64,000 nucleotides of DNA from Isoalcanivorax indicus (GCF_003259185.1 NZ_QGMP01000001.1:1674001-1738000); one strand, 5' to 3'; shown: positions 15,635 to 25,719, counted from the stretch's first letter. The notes: a model not told the origin generated them from the letters alone. Program-made: numbers and translations.

Positions 15635-16733
15635 GCCAGGCCCGTTTGCTCTGCACCAGCGTCAGGCCCGCCGCAAACCCCTGCATCAAAGGCCGATGCA
15701 GGCCCAGCCGCAATAACGCGTATCCGCCCGGCAAGGTGCGATAGAAGGCCCGGGCCAGATGGCGCGTTACCCGCAGTTCACGACGCCAGCTGCTCATCAG
15801 CGCCTGATACCGGGCGGCAACCTCCGGCACCCCCTGCGGGGCCCCGAGCAGGGCCGCCGCCGCCATTTGTCCACTCAGCAAGGCCCCGTAAATCCCCTCG
15901 CCCAGCAAAGCCTCGGCCATACCGGCGGCATCCCCCGCAAACAACACCCGCCCGGCAGTGATGCGGCGCTGATCGCCGTTGACCGGAATCGGGTAGCCCT
16001 GGATACCGGTGAGTGCGTCACTGCCCAGACGCCGCCGGGCATAGTCCAGCAAACGCTCGCGGCTGACACCGTGGCGCTGCCCGTTGCGGCTGTAAAGCCC
16101 GACGTTGACGTGATCGCCTTTGGGAAAGAGCCAGCCGTATCCCCCCGGCTGATCGGCAAAATCCAGCTGCATGCCCGGCCATTCGGCCCCGCACTGCGCA
16201 CGGTCCAGCAATCCCTCGATGGCCACCGCCGCGACGCCCCGGGGTTGCCCGAGCAGCATCCGCCGCACCGGCGAATGCGCGCCATCAGCCGCGATCAGCC
16301 AGCGGCCCCGGAACACCTGGCCGTCCTTGCCGGTGACGCTCACTCCGTCGCCATGCTGCGCCACCCGCGCCAACCCGTGCAGCGTGGCCGCTTGCACGCC
16401 CGCTGCCACCGCCGCCTCCCGATGCCATTGATCCAGTTCCGGCCGATGGGTCATCAGGCAAACCGTGGAGGCTGCGCTGAAACGATCCGGCCAGCGACCG
16501 GCATGGCTCATGTCGATCGCACAGACGGTTTCACGAACCACCGGCGTAATATCAATACGAAAACGCTGCAGCGCCTTGATCGTGACCCCGCCGGCGCAGG
16601 GCTTGCTGGCGCTGCCGTCGGGGCGATCCAGCATCAGCACCGACAGGCCACCGCGCACCAGATCCAGCCCCGCCGCCACGCCCGCAGGCCCGGCACCGAC
16701 AATCAGTACGTCCGCATCCAACACAGCAGGCAT
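15567..16733 (-). CDS. Geranylgeranyl reductase-family FAD-dependent oxidoreductase
   Basis: A 388-residue flavoprotein. The FAD fold VLIVGAGPAGVAAGLDL begins at residue 8, the family motif KPCAGG lies near residue 45, the second FAD block is GRVLFAGDAAGMAEALLGEGI, and YGWLFPKGDHVNVGL is a typical geranylgeranyl-reductase segment. Members reduce isoprenoid chains or act as related monooxygenases; the substrate here is unknown. ATG 16733 starts just before the FAD fold; the longer frame from 16880 adds an unconserved GC-rich stretch. The 3' end overlaps the AraC gene by 68 bases on the other strand. Confidence 0.82.
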   Translation of the reverse strand: MPAVLDADVLIVGAGPAGVAAGLDLVRGGLSVLMLDRPDGSASKPCAGGVTIKALQRFRIDITPVVRETVCAIDMSHAGRWPDRFSAASTVCLMTHRPELDQWHREAAVAAGVQAATLHGLARVAQHGDGVSVTGKDGQVFRGRWLIAADGAHSPVRRMLLGQPRGVAAVAIEGLLDRAQCGAEWPGMQLDFADQPGGYGWLFPKGDHVNVGLYSRNGQRHGVSRERLLDYARRRLGSDALTGIQGYPIPVNGDQRRITAGRVLFAGDAAGMAEALLGEGIYGALLSGQMAAAALLGAPQGVPEVAARYQALMSSWRRELRVTRHLARAFYRTLPGGYALLRLGLHRPLMQGFAAGLTLVQSKRAWLSPGAADDRPPGYRQTSGGRPD

Positions 16734-16873
16734 GGCATCATCCTGAGTCCACAAGGCACGAAAACCGCAGTGTGCGTGGCCTCGGCGCCGAGGTCCATGA
16801 CCGCGACAAGGCGGCGCATGGCCTGCACGGCATTCCCCGCCGAAAGTCCAACCCCGGCACAGGCCCCTGCCCC

Positions 16874-16902
16874 GTGCCATGCGCGCGCGACTCGACTATA
16901 AT
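16874..16902 (+). promoter_or_regulatory. Sigma-70-type promoter of mdh
   Basis: A perfect TATAAT lies at 16897-16902, with a poor -35 (GTGCCA, 16874-16879) 17 bases upstream. This leaves a leader of about 73 bases before mdh and an AGGAG ribosome site at 16971-16975. Confidence 0.6.
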
Positions 16903-16982
16903 GCGCCCCCTCACCGGGTCATCGCCGTCCAGCTCACAAGGCCGGATGTCGCCGGAAGACTCATCTATCTAGGAGACTGTTC

Positions 16983-17963
16983 ATGAAAGCACCCGTACGC
17001 GTCGCGGTCACCGGCGCCGCAGGCCAGATCAGCTATTCCCTGCTGTTCCGCATTGCCTCCGGCGACATGCTCGGCAAGGATCAACCCGTTATCCTGCAAC
17101 TGCTGGAGATCACCCCGGCCCTGGAAGCGCTGAAAGGCGTGGCCATGGAACTGGATGACTGCGCCTTCCCGCTGCTGGCCGGCATCGTGCAGACCGACGA
17201 TCCGATGGTCGCCTTCAAGGACGCCCAATATGCCCTGCTGGTGGGCGCGCGTCCGCGTGGCCCGGGCATGGAGCGCAAGGACCTGCTGGAAGCCAACGCC
17301 GCCATCTTCTCGACCCAGGGCAAGGCCATCAATGCCGTCGCCAGCCGTGACATCAAGGTGCTGGTGGTCGGCAACCCGGCCAACACCAACGCCCTGATTG
17401 CCCAGCGCAACGCGCCGGACATCAACCCGCGTCAGTTCACCGCCATGACCCGTCTGGACCACAACCGCGCCATGGCGCAACTGGCCCAGAAGACCGGCAC
17501 CACCGTGAACGACATCAAGAAGATGACCATCTGGGGCAACCACTCCTCGACCCAGTATCCGGATCTGCACCACGCCGAAGTCAACGGCAAGACCGCCATC
17601 GATCTGGTCGAGCAGGACTGGTACACCGGCAGCTACATCCCGGACGTGCAGCAGCGTGGCGCCGCCATCATCAAGGCCCGCGGTGCGTCCTCCGCTGCCT
17701 CCGCGGCCAGTTCTGCCGTGGACCACATGCGCTCCTGGGCGCTGGGCACCGCTGAGGGCGACTGGGTCTCCATGGGTATCTACAGCGATGGCTCCTACGG
17801 CATCGAGGAAGGCCTGATCTACTCCTTCCCCTGCACCTGCAAGAACGGCGACTGGGCTATCGTCCAGGGCCTGGACGTCAACGATTTCTCCCGCGAGCGT
17901 ATGCTGGCGACCGAGAAAGAGCTGGCTGAAGAACGTGATGCTGTGAAGCATCTGCTGCCGTAA
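16983..17963 (+). CDS. mdh: NAD-dependent malate dehydrogenase
   Basis: A 326-residue TCA-cycle enzyme interconverting malate and oxaloacetate in the cytoplasm. It is of the cytosolic-type/MDH group I (TIGR01759-like) family: NAD motif [19 protein letters not shown] at the start, substrate arginine loop [16 protein letters not shown], and the catalytic histidine H187 in [12 protein letters not shown]. Length is normal. It has its own promoter and a strong terminator and appears monocistronic. Confidence 0.97.
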   Translation: MKAPVRVAVTGAAGQISYSLLFRIASGDMLGKDQPVILQLLEITPALEALKGVAMELDDCAFPLLAGIVQTDDPMVAFKDAQYALLVGARPRGPGMERKDLLEANAAIFSTQGKAINAVASRDIKVLVVGNPANTNALIAQRNAPDINPRQFTAMTRLDHNRAMAQLAQKTGTTVNDIKKMTIWGNHSSTQYPDLHHAEVNGKTAIDLVEQDWYTGSYIPDVQQRGAAIIKARGASSAASAASSAVDHMRSWALGTAEGDWVSMGIYSDGSYGIEEGLIYSFPCTCKNGDWAIVQGLDVNDFSRERMLATEKELAEERDAVKHLLP

Positions 17964-17983
17964 TCATCTTTTCAGGCAGTATG

Positions 17984-18014
17984 AAAAAGCGGGGCCATTG
18001 GCCCCGCTTTTTTT
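17984..18014 (+). terminator. Intrinsic terminator after mdh (probably two-way)
   Basis: AAAGCGGGGCC and GGCCCCGCTTT arms flank a three-base loop, with seven T following on the plus strand and five A before the hairpin. It lies between the convergent mdh and rraA genes and can serve both. Confidence 0.9.
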
Positions 18015-18045
18015 ATGCCGGGGCCAGAGACCCCGGGCGATATGT

Positions 18046-18528
18046 TCAGGCCAGTGCCTGCGGTGAGGTAATGATGCCGTTATTGTCGGCATAGACAAAC
18101 TGCCCCGGCTCGAAGGTGACGCCGCCGAAGCAGACCGGAATATTCAATTGGCCTTCACCCCGCCGCACGCTCTTGATGGGTACACAGCCCAGCGTCATGA
18201 CGCCGATATCCAGCGTGGCCAGAGCATCCACATCGCGGCAGGCGCCGTAAATAATCACCCCTTCCCAGCCGTTTTCCACGGCATTCTCGGCGATCATGTC
18301 GCCGATCAGGGCGTTGCGCAGCGAGCCGCCGCCATCCACGACCAGTACCTTGCCAGTGCCGGGGGTGGCCAGGTGTTCCTTGATACGGCTGTTGTCTTCG
18401 AAACATTTCACGGTCTGGATTTCGCCGGCGAAGGCATTGCGGCCACCGAAGTGGCGCCAGTTCAGGCCGGTAACCACCGACACTTTTTCGGCATGATCAT
18501 CACACAGATCACAGGTTACAAACGTCAC
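18046..18528 (-). CDS. rraA: Ribonuclease E activity regulator RraA
   Basis: A 160-residue protein, the usual RraA length, that binds RNase E and slows RNA decay; the fold is shared with HMG/CHA aldolases. Conserved stretches include LVVDGGGSLRNALIGDMIAENA split over the ligand loop, and GACRDVDALATLDIGV. The start is taken as the GTG at 18528, with CAGGAG at the right distance; the 18720 longer frame contains low-quality upstream sequence and overlaps the repeat at 18561-18592. Confidence 0.93.
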   Translation of the reverse strand: MTFVTCDLCDDHAEKVSVVTGLNWRHFGGRNAFAGEIQTVKCFEDNSRIKEHLATPGTGKVLVVDGGGSLRNALIGDMIAENAVENGWEGVIIYGACRDVDALATLDIGVMTLGCVPIKSVRRGEGQLNIPVCFGGVTFEPGQFVYADNNGIITSPQALA

Positions 18529-18560
18529 GGGATACTCCTGACTCACACATGAAGGGTTCA

Positions 18561-18592
18561 ATGCATCACGGCATGCATCACGGCATGCATCA
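18561..18592. repeat. Short direct repeat GCATCACGGCAT
   Basis: GCATCACGGCAT recurs in tandem (copies starting at 18564 and 18576) and a partial third copy, GCATCAC, follows. It lies in the 61-base gap between rraA and the oxidoreductase and ends at the stop codon of the latter. Likely slippage product without known role. Confidence 0.6.
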
Positions 18593-19282
18593 CTGGCTGC
18601 TGGCTGCCAGACTGCGCAACGCGGCATAACGCAGCCGTCGCGTCCCGGGTTCGGGCAAGGCCGCTGCGGCCACCATGGCCTGCGCCACCGTATCAGACTC
18701 GATGGGCAGCCAGCTGGCATCGCTCCAGCCGGCCAACGGCTTCAGCGCTTTGGCGGACCAGATACCCACTTGCTCACCGAGCCGGAACTCTTGCCGGTTT
18801 CCCAACAACAGGGACGGCTGGATGATGCTCAGGCTGGGAAAGTTGAGCGCCTCGACCGCGGCTTCCATCTCGCCTTTTATCCGCGAGTAGAAAACCCGGG
18901 CACGCGGATTCGCGTTCACCGCAGACACCACCAGGAAATGGTCAGCGCCCTGGCGCCGTGCCAGCCGCGCGGCCTCGACACAGTAATCATGATCAACACG
19001 ACGGAAGGCGGCTTTCGAGCCCGCCTTGCGCAGGGTGGTCCCCAGACAACAGAACACCTGGTCCACGGCAAAATCATCCGCGCAGGCGTCCATGTCATCC
19101 AGCCCGGTCTCGCGTACCACCAGTTTGTCATGGGCCAGCGGGTTGCCCGCCGCATCCACCAGCGGCCGACGTGTGAACACCGTGACCCGGGCCCAGGCAG
19201 GATGGGCCAGCAGGCGCGCCAGCACCGCCTGGCCGATCAGGCCGGTGGCACCCAGCAACAAGGCGCGATAGGCAGTGGTCAT
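18590..19282 (-). CDS. NAD(P)-binding oxidoreductase (atypical SDR, HTATIP2/YbjT-like)
   Basis: A 230-residue atypical short-chain dehydrogenase. The N-terminal dinucleotide motif LLLGATGLIGQAV is intact, FCCLGTTLRKAGSKAAFRRVD and HFLVVSAVNANPRARVFYSRIKGE are the recognised blocks of HTATIP2-like proteins, with a YSRIK tyrosine/lysine pair. Substrate unknown. Its ATG overlaps the stop of the hybrid kinase gene by four bases, so it is co-translated downstream of it. Confidence 0.85.
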   Translation of the reverse strand: MTTAYRALLLGATGLIGQAVLARLLAHPAWARVTVFTRRPLVDAAGNPLAHDKLVVRETGLDDMDACADDFAVDQVFCCLGTTLRKAGSKAAFRRVDHDYCVEAARLARRQGADHFLVVSAVNANPRARVFYSRIKGEMEAAVEALNFPSLSIIQPSLLLGNRQEFRLGEQVGIWSAKALKPLAGWSDASWLPIESDTVAQAMVAAAALPEPGTRRLRYAALRSLAASSQ

Positions 19283-21561
19283 GAAGATTCCCCCGGGGTG
19301 TCATGCTGTTCGTCATCATTCGTTGCCGGCGCCTCTGCGGGCAGCCAGTGGCGCAGCACGGTTTCCAGCCGGTCGAGTTGCAGCGGCTTGGCCAGAAAGT
19401 CATCCATACCGGCGGCCAGGCAACGCGCCTGCACGCCTTCCATGGTATTGGCGGTAATCGCGACGATGGGCACACGCCGCAGGGGCGTCTGGGTGATGGC
19501 ATGCTCGGCCTGTTCGCGCTCGCGAATGCGCCGGGAAACATCGAAACCGTCCATCTCCGGCATCATGCAGTCCATCAGGATCAGATCGAAGGTTTCCTGC
19601 TCCATCAGAGCGAGCGCCGTTTCACCTTCGCTCACGCTCTTGACCTGATACCCCAGCTTGGCCAGCATGCCGCGCATCACACGCTGATTGATCTCATTGT
19701 CTTCCACCAGCAGCAGACGGTAGTTGCGCCGCCGGGCAAGATCTTCCGGGGTTTCCTTGTATTCGTCATCGCCGGGCAGCGCCTCCTCGATGCCGTACAG
19801 GGGCGCCAGCAGGCTGCGCAGACCATAACGGTGCACGGGTTTGGTCAGCACCGGCAGGGCATGCTGTTGCGCCAGCTTCTGCACACTGGCATGGCTGCGT
19901 TCATCCACCGTCGCCAGCAATACCACGTGCACGCCGCGCAGGGCCGGGTCATCCAGCACCGCACGGCACAGGTTCAGGGCGCTTTCGCGGCGCTCGCGGG
20001 TATCCACCAGCAGCAGATCAAAACCCTGCTGCTCGCGCTGTCCGGCGCGCAGGGTTTGCAAGGCATGGTCGTAATCCGTCGCGGCCTGGCAAGCGGCTTC
20101 CAGCACGTCCAGTTCCTCGACCAGAGCGCTGACGGTGCCCGGTGCCGCGCCCGCCACCAGACAACGCTTGTCACGCAGCGCACGGCGCAGTTCACTGCGG
20201 TCCCCCAGTTCCGGCTGCATCGGCAACCGCAGGGTAAACCAGAAGGTACTGCCCTGCCCCGGTACGCTCTCGACCCCGATCTGCCCGGCCATGGCTTCCA
20301 CCAGGCCCTTGCAGACCAGCAAACCAAAGCCGGTATGGCGACTGCTGAACGGGTCCGCGTCAGGGCCCAGGAACTCGTCCTCGAACAGCCGCCGCGCTGC
20401 CAGGGGTTCCATGCCGATGCCCTGATCCACCACGCGCACCTGAAGCAGGCCATCGCGCTCGGCATCGCCGAGGTGATCGACCTCGATACGGATTTCACCT
20501 TCATCGGAAAACTTGATGGCATTACTGAGCAGGTTGTTCAGCACCTGCAGGAAACGCTCGCGGTCACCCCGCACCCGGCGCGGCAGATGACGGCTCATCA
20601 CGCAGGTCAGCTCCAGCCCCTTGCCCTGGGCAATATTGCCGTAGGCATCCAGCGACTGTTCCAGCGCGCCGCGCAGATCGAAAAACTCGTAATCCAGCAC
20701 GATACGCCCGGTGAGAACGCGGCTGTAGTCGAGCACATCATCGATCAGCGACAGCAGCAAACGGCCGGACTGAGCCGCCACCTGATGGTATTCCTTCTGC
20801 TCGCGCGACAGGCGGGTCTCTTCCATCAGGGCCAGCATCCCCAGCACGCTGTTCATGGGGGTGCGCAGTTCATGGGCCAGGCGATACACCAGGCTCAACT
20901 GGACGTCGCGGGAGCGCTTTTGCGGGTCGGCGTCTGGCAGGGTTTCCGCAGCATGCCCGGGGCGACGTTCCCGTGACAGCGCGTGCCAGAAGGTGTCGTA
21001 CAGCCCGGCAAACATGCGGTACAGGTAAACGGCATAGACCGCGAGCAGCAACGCCAGTATCAGCGACTGCGCGCCGCCCACCAGCACCAGGGCGACAATG
21101 CCGGGCACCAGCATCAGGCCGATATAGCTCTGCCGGGTGGGCAGCGCGGCCATCCAGGCACCGGACAGCGCTGTCGTCACGCCGATGTTGTAGACCGCCA
21201 CCGCAAAGAAGTTGAAGCTGATGCCATAGCGCAGCGTCACGACGGCCAGCAGCGCGCCCCAGACGATGGCATGGGCCAGCAGGCCAATCCCGAACAGGCG
21301 CCGCCAGCGCGCCGGACCGGCGGCGTACAGACTGTCGAAACGCAGTGCGACCAGCAGCCGGTAGGCCGTGACGACGAGAATGGCCAGGCCGAAGCCGATG
21401 ACCAGCCCTTCGTCGTCGAAGTACAGGCGGCCCCAGTAGGCGACCAGGACAAAAACGGCAAGGGCCGCCAGAAGTCCGGTGACGGAATTCCAGGCGGCCC
21501 CATGGTCGATACGGCGGAGAACCTTGCGGTCCTTGCTTGCGGGTGCGGCGGTGCGGGTCAT
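19279..21561 (-). CDS. Membrane hybrid sensor histidine kinase with two receiver-like domains
   Basis: A 760-residue inner-membrane kinase. Residues about 25-200 have six hydrophobic segments forming an integral membrane sensor. HisKA follows with the phospho-histidine motif HELRTPMNSVLG, then a HATPase_c domain (NNLLSNAIKFSDEG, VVDQGIGM, GFGLLVCKG). A first receiver-like domain is degenerate: it lacks the acidic pair (CLVAGAAPG) though LLVDTRE keeps an aspartate. The last domain is a normal receiver with LLVEDNEINQR, phospho-aspartate in LILMDCMMPEMDG, and lysine in FLAKPLQ. No HPt domain or partner regulator is adjacent, so a separate phosphotransfer protein is expected. It is divergent from liuR. 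Confidence 0.9.
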   Translation of the reverse strand: MTRTAAPASKDRKVLRRIDHGAAWNSVTGLLAALAVFVLVAYWGRLYFDDEGLVIGFGLAILVVTAYRLLVALRFDSLYAAGPARWRRLFGIGLLAHAIVWGALLAVVTLRYGISFNFFAVAVYNIGVTTALSGAWMAALPTRQSYIGLMLVPGIVALVLVGGAQSLILALLLAVYAVYLYRMFAGLYDTFWHALSRERRPGHAAETLPDADPQKRSRDVQLSLVYRLAHELRTPMNSVLGMLALMEETRLSREQKEYHQVAAQSGRLLLSLIDDVLDYSRVLTGRIVLDYEFFDLRGALEQSLDAYGNIAQGKGLELTCVMSRHLPRRVRGDRERFLQVLNNLLSNAIKFSDEGEIRIEVDHLGDAERDGLLQVRVVDQGIGMEPLAARRLFEDEFLGPDADPFSSRHTGFGLLVCKGLVEAMAGQIGVESVPGQGSTFWFTLRLPMQPELGDRSELRRALRDKRCLVAGAAPGTVSALVEELDVLEAACQAATDYDHALQTLRAGQREQQGFDLLLVDTRERRESALNLCRAVLDDPALRGVHVVLLATVDERSHASVQKLAQQHALPVLTKPVHRYGLRSLLAPLYGIEEALPGDDEYKETPEDLARRRNYRLLLVEDNEINQRVMRGMLAKLGYQVKSVSEGETALALMEQETFDLILMDCMMPEMDGFDVSRRIREREQAEHAITQTPLRRVPIVAITANTMEGVQARCLAAGMDDFLAKPLQLDRLETVLRHWLPAEAPATNDDEQHDTPGESS

Positions 21562-21647
21562 TCAGCGCCATCTCCTTGCGATGACGCGCTAAGGTACCAC
21601 CGGCCTTCCGGTGCCGCCAGCCCCGTTCAGACGACGCGGATCTGCAC

Positions 21648-21676
21648 TTTACGTTAACGTAAACTTGCGGTAGCGT
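21648..21676 (+). promoter_or_regulatory. LiuR operator and liu operon promoter
   Basis: TTTACGTTAACGTAAA (21648-21663) is a perfect 16-base palindrome and matches the known LiuR-type box. Its first half, TTTACG, can serve as the -35 with a TAGCGT -10 at 21671-21676, 17 bases apart. The expected transcript start near 21683 is only two bases before the liuR ATG, and no Shine-Dalgarno is visible, suggesting a leaderless message. Confidence 0.8.
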
Positions 21677-21684
21677 TTGCCCCC

Positions 21685-22107
21685 ATGAGTGAGCGCAAGA
21701 CCTACAGCATCGGCGAACTGGCCCGGGAACTGGATATCACCACCCGGACCATCCGCTTTTATGAGGACATGGGGCTGCTGAGCCCCCGGCGGCGTGGCCA
21801 GACCCGCATCTACAGTCCCGCTGACCGGGTGCGGCTGAAGCTGATCCTGCGCGGCAAACGGCTGGGCTTTTCACTGGCCGAGAGTCGCGAGCTGATCGAG
21901 CTGTACCGCCCTGACCGGGACAACAACCAGATACAGCTGCAGGCGCTGCTCGACAAGATCCAGGAAAAGCGCGACCAGTTACTGCGCCAGTTGCACGACA
22001 TCGAGGTCATGCAGATCGAACTCGACGAGGCGGAGCAGCGTTGCCGCGACGCGATGCGCACCGCAGCAGATGCCACCACAGGCCCTGATACCACCACAGG
22101 ACAATAA
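21685..22107 (+). CDS. liuR: MerR-family regulator of leucine catabolism LiuR
   Basis: A 140-residue MerR protein. Residues 7-75 form the winged helix ([22 protein letters not shown]), followed by a coiled-coil dimerisation helix rich in Q, E and R; no metal-binding cysteines are arranged as in CueR or SoxR (single C near 125), as expected for LiuR, which senses branched-chain intermediates. It is the first gene of the liu operon, two bases before liuA, and is expected to bind the palindrome at its own promoter. Confidence 0.92.
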   Translation: MSERKTYSIGELARELDITTRTIRFYEDMGLLSPRRRGQTRIYSPADRVRLKLILRGKRLGFSLAESRELIELYRPDRDNNQIQLQALLDKIQEKRDQLLRQLHDIEVMQIELDEAEQRCRDAMRTAADATTGPDTTTGQ

Positions 22108-22109
22108 CC

Positions 22110-23276
22110 ATGAGCCACTACCCGACTCTCGACTTTGCTCTCGACGATACCCTCAATGCCCTGCGCGACAGCGTGCGCGCCTTTGCGGACAAGGAAATTG
22201 CGCCGATTGCCGCCCAGGTGGACCGCGACAATGCCTTCCCCAACGCGCTGTGGCGCAAGCTGGGTGATCTGGGCGTGCTGGGCATCACCGTGAGCGAGGA
22301 ATATGGCGGCGCCGCCATGAACTATCTGGCGCATACCATCGTGATGGAGGAAATCTCCCGCGCCTCGGCCTCCATCGGCCTGTCCTACGGCGCGCACTCC
22401 AATCTGTGCGTCAACCAGATCTACCTGAACGGCACGGCCGAACAGAAAGCGAAATACCTGCCGAAGCTGGTCAGCGGTGAGCATATCGGCGCCCTGGCCA
22501 TGAGTGAGCCCGGTGCGGGCTCCGACGTGGTCAGCATGAAACTGCGCGCCGACCGTCAGGGTGACCACTATGTGCTCAACGGCAACAAGATGTGGATCAC
22601 CAATGGGCCGGACGCCCACACCTATGTGATCTACGCCAAGACCGACATCAACGCCGGGCCACGCGGCATTACGGCCTTTATCGTTGAACGCGATGCACCG
22701 GGTTTTTCCCGCGCGCAGAAGCTCGACAAACTCGGCATGCGCGGTTCCAACACCTGCGAACTGGTGTTCGAGGATTGCAAGGTGCCCGCCGAAAACGTGC
22801 TGGGCCAGGAAGGCGATGGTGTGCGCGTGCTGATGAGCGGCCTCGACTACGAACGCACCGTGCTGGCCGGTGGTGCCGTGGGCATCATGCAGGCGGCACT
22901 GGATGTGGTCGTGCCCTATCTGCACGAGCGCAAGCAGTTCGGCCAGGCCATTGGCGAGTTCCAGCTGATGCAGGGCAAGCTGGCCGACATGTATGTCACC
23001 CTGAACGCCAGCCGCGCCTATCTGTATGCCGTGGCGCAGGCCTGTGATCGCGGCCAGACCAGCCGCAAGGACGCTGCCGGTGTGATTCTGTACTGCGCCG
23101 AAAACGCCACGAAGATGGCGCTGGAATCCATTCAGTGTCTGGGCGGCAACGGCTATATCAACGACTACCCTACCGGACGTTTGCTGCGCGACGCCAAGCT
23201 GTACGAGATCGGCGCTGGCACCAGCGAAATCCGGCGTATGCTGATCGGCCGGGAACTGTTCAACGAAACCCGCTAA
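22110..23276 (+). CDS. liuA: Isovaleryl-CoA dehydrogenase LiuA
   Basis: A 388-residue FAD acyl-CoA dehydrogenase that oxidises isovaleryl-CoA to 3-methylcrotonyl-CoA in leucine breakdown, giving electrons to ETF. Family marks: [16 protein letters not shown] (FAD/substrate), [35 protein letters not shown] with the glutamate in the position peculiar to isovaleryl-CoA dehydrogenases near residue 248, and [21 protein letters not shown]. The electron acceptors, etfBA and ETF-QO, are also in the window at 35907-39667. Confidence 0.95.
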   Translation: MSHYPTLDFALDDTLNALRDSVRAFADKEIAPIAAQVDRDNAFPNALWRKLGDLGVLGITVSEEYGGAAMNYLAHTIVMEEISRASASIGLSYGAHSNLCVNQIYLNGTAEQKAKYLPKLVSGEHIGALAMSEPGAGSDVVSMKLRADRQGDHYVLNGNKMWITNGPDAHTYVIYAKTDINAGPRGITAFIVERDAPGFSRAQKLDKLGMRGSNTCELVFEDCKVPAENVLGQEGDGVRVLMSGLDYERTVLAGGAVGIMQAALDVVVPYLHERKQFGQAIGEFQLMQGKLADMYVTLNASRAYLYAVAQACDRGQTSRKDAAGVILYCAENATKMALESIQCLGGNGYINDYPTGRLLRDAKLYEIGAGTSEIRRMLIGRELFNETR

Positions 23277-23306
23277 CGCCAGCACCACCCGCTACCGGAG
23301 CGTGCC

Positions 23307-24914
23307 ATGCCCCGCATTCTGAGTCAGATCAATCCGGCCAGCGACGACTTTCGCCGCAACCGGGAGCATAACCTGGCGCTGCGCGACGACTTGCGTCAGC
23401 ACCTGGCCGCCATCGCCCACGGCGGAGGCGAAGCCGCAGAACAGCGTTTGCGCGAGCGCGGCAAGCTGCCGGTGCGCGAACGGATTGCCCGTCTGCTGGA
23501 CCCCGGCTCGCCGTTCCTCGAGTTGTCGCCACTGGCGGCCATGGGGGTCTACGGCGAAGACGTGCCCGCTGCCGGTTGCGTCGGCGGCATCGGCCGTGTC
23601 CACGGTGTGGAATGCGTCATCGTCGCCAACGACCCCACCGTCAAGGGCGGCAGCTATTACCCGTTGACGGTCAAGAAGCACCTGCGTGCCCAGGCCATCG
23701 CCGCCGAGAACCGCCTGCCCTGCATTTATCTGGTGGACTCGGGCGGCGCCAACTTGCCGCGCCAGGATGAAGTCTTTCCTGATCGCGAGCATTTTGGTCG
23801 CATCTTCTTCAATCAGGCGAATATGTCCGCGCGCGGCATTCCGCAGATTGCGGTAGTGCTGGGCAGCTGCACCGCCGGAGGCGCCTATGTGCCCGCCATG
23901 GCTGACGAAACCATCATGGTGCGCAATCAGGGCACCATCTTTCTGGCGGGGCCGCCGCTGGTCAAGGCCGCCACCGGCGAGGACGTCACGGCGGAAGAAC
24001 TGGGCGGCGCCACCCTGCATTGTGAAAAATCCGGTGTCGCCGATCACCTGGCCGAAGACGAGCCCCATGCGCTGGCGTTGGCCCGCCAGGCCATTGCGCG
24101 CATCAACTGGCGCAAACCGGATCAGGTGACACTGGCCACGCCCGACGCCCCGGCGTGTGATCCGCAGGAACTGTACGGCATCATTCCCGACAACCTGCGC
24201 CAGCCGATGCCCGCGCGGGAGATCATTGCCCGCATCGTCGATGGCTCGGAGTTCGACGAATTCAAGGCCCGCTACGGCAGCACCCTGGTCACCGGCTTTG
24301 CCCGCATCCACGGTTTTCCGGTGGGCATCCTCGCCAATGACGGCATCCTGTTTTCCGAGTCCGCACTGAAAGGCGCGCATTTCATCGAGCTGTGCAACCA
24401 GCGCGGCATTCCGCTGGTGTTCCTGCAGAACATCAACGGCTTCATGGTCGGCCCGAAATACGAAGCCGAGGGTATCGCCAAACACGGCGCCAAGATGGTC
24501 AACGCGGTGGCCTGCGCCAGTGTGCCCAAATTTACCGTGGTTATGGGCGGCAGCTATGGCGCAGGCAACTATGGCATGTGCGGCCGCGCCTATGACCCAC
24601 GTTTCATGTTCATGTGGCCGAATGCCCGCATCAGCGTCATGGGCGGCGAACAGGCGGCCAGCGTGCTGACCCAGGTCAAGGCCGCCTCCATGAAAAAGAA
24701 AGGCCAGCCGTGGCCCGAGGACGAAGCACAGCAGTTCCAGCAGGACATGGTCGAGCAGTACGACAACATGGCGCACCCCTACTACGCCAGTGCACGCCTG
24801 TGGGACGACGGCATCATTGATCCGGTCGACACGCGCGATGTGCTCGGCCTGGCCATTTCCGCAAGCCTGAACGCGCCCATCGGGGAAACCCGCTACGGCG
24901 TGTTCCGCATGTAA
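23307..24914 (+). CDS. liuB: 3-methylcrotonyl-CoA carboxylase beta subunit LiuB
   Basis: A 535-residue carboxyltransferase with two crotonase-like halves. The N-half has [21 protein letters not shown] and [16 protein letters not shown]; the C-half has [18 protein letters not shown] and [20 protein letters not shown], characteristic of methylcrotonyl-CoA carboxylase. It transfers carboxyl from biotin on LiuD to 3-methylcrotonyl-CoA. Length is standard. Confidence 0.95.
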   Translation: MPRILSQINPASDDFRRNREHNLALRDDLRQHLAAIAHGGGEAAEQRLRERGKLPVRERIARLLDPGSPFLELSPLAAMGVYGEDVPAAGCVGGIGRVHGVECVIVANDPTVKGGSYYPLTVKKHLRAQAIAAENRLPCIYLVDSGGANLPRQDEVFPDREHFGRIFFNQANMSARGIPQIAVVLGSCTAGGAYVPAMADETIMVRNQGTIFLAGPPLVKAATGEDVTAEELGGATLHCEKSGVADHLAEDEPHALALARQAIARINWRKPDQVTLATPDAPACDPQELYGIIPDNLRQPMPAREIIARIVDGSEFDEFKARYGSTLVTGFARIHGFPVGILANDGILFSESALKGAHFIELCNQRGIPLVFLQNINGFMVGPKYEAEGIAKHGAKMVNAVACASVPKFTVVMGGSYGAGNYGMCGRAYDPRFMFMWPNARISVMGGEQAASVLTQVKAASMKKKGQPWPEDEAQQFQQDMVEQYDNMAHPYYASARLWDDGIIDPVDTRDVLGLAISASLNAPIGETRYGVFRM

Positions 24915-24924
24915 GGAGCACGGC

Positions 24925-25719
24925 ATGCCGGTACAACTGCATTACGACGACGCGGTAGCCCGCATCACCCTGAGCCGACCGGAAAAACACAACGCTTTTG
25001 ATGACCGGGTTATTCGCGATCTCACCGGCGCCTTTGACGAGGCCGGCCAGAGCAGGGCCCGGGTCATCGTCCTCGCCGCCGAAGGCAAGCATTTCAGTGC
25101 CGGTGCCGATCTCGGCTGGATGCGCCGCATGGCGGACATGAGCTGGGAAGAAAACCGTGCGGATGCCCGCCTGCTGGCAGGCCTGATGCGCACCATCGAC
25201 CAGGCCGGCAAACCGGTCATCGCCCGGGTCCAGGGCGCGGCCTTCGGTGGCGCCCTGGGGCTGATCTGTGCCGCAGACATTGCCGTGGCCGGTGACAGCA
25301 GCCGCTTCTGCCTGAGCGAAGCACGGCTGGGCATACTGCCCGCCGTGATCGGCCCTTATGTGGTACGCGCCATGGGCGCACGTCAGGCACGCCGCTACAT
25401 GATGACCACGGAAGTCATGTCCGCAACACGCGCCCTGACACTGGGTGTGGTGCATGAAGTGGTCGCCGATGACGCGCTGGACGACACGGTAGCGGCGCTG
25501 GTGGCGCAGCTGCTCAATGGCGCCCCCCATGCTCAGTTGCGCGTGCGCGAACTGGTCAGCCGGGTCAGCGAAGCGCCGCTGGACGATGTACTCACCGACT
25601 GGACCGCCGAACTGATTGCCGGCCTGCGCACTGCCGAAGAAGGCCGTGAGGGTCTGGATGCCTTCCTGAACAAGCGCACCCCGGCCTGGCGGCCGCGCGT
25701 CGACGGAGATGAATCATGA
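24925..25719 (+). CDS. liuC: Methylglutaconyl-CoA hydratase LiuC
   Basis: A 264-residue crotonase-fold enzyme hydrating 3-methylglutaconyl-CoA to HMG-CoA. The oxyanion-hole blocks are KHFSAGADLGWM and GAAFGGALGLICAADIAVA, followed by EARLGILPAVIGPYV. The stop overlaps the liuD start by four bases (ATGA). Confidence 0.93.
   Translation: MPVQLHYDDAVARITLSRPEKHNAFDDRVIRDLTGAFDEAGQSRARVIVLAAEGKHFSAGADLGWMRRMADMSWEENRADARLLAGLMRTIDQAGKPVIARVQGAAFGGALGLICAADIAVAGDSSRFCLSEARLGILPAVIGPYVVRAMGARQARRYMMTTEVMSATRALTLGVVHEVVADDALDDTVAALVAQLLNGAPHAQLRVRELVSRVSEAPLDDVLTDWTAELIAGLRTAEEGREGLDAFLNKRTPAWRPRVDGDES

Noticed and set aside
19303-20976. 557-codon open frame on the plus strand
   Set aside because: Antisense to the hybrid histidine kinase, which has clear domains; composition is glutamine/histidine-rich as expected for a shadow in high-GC DNA.
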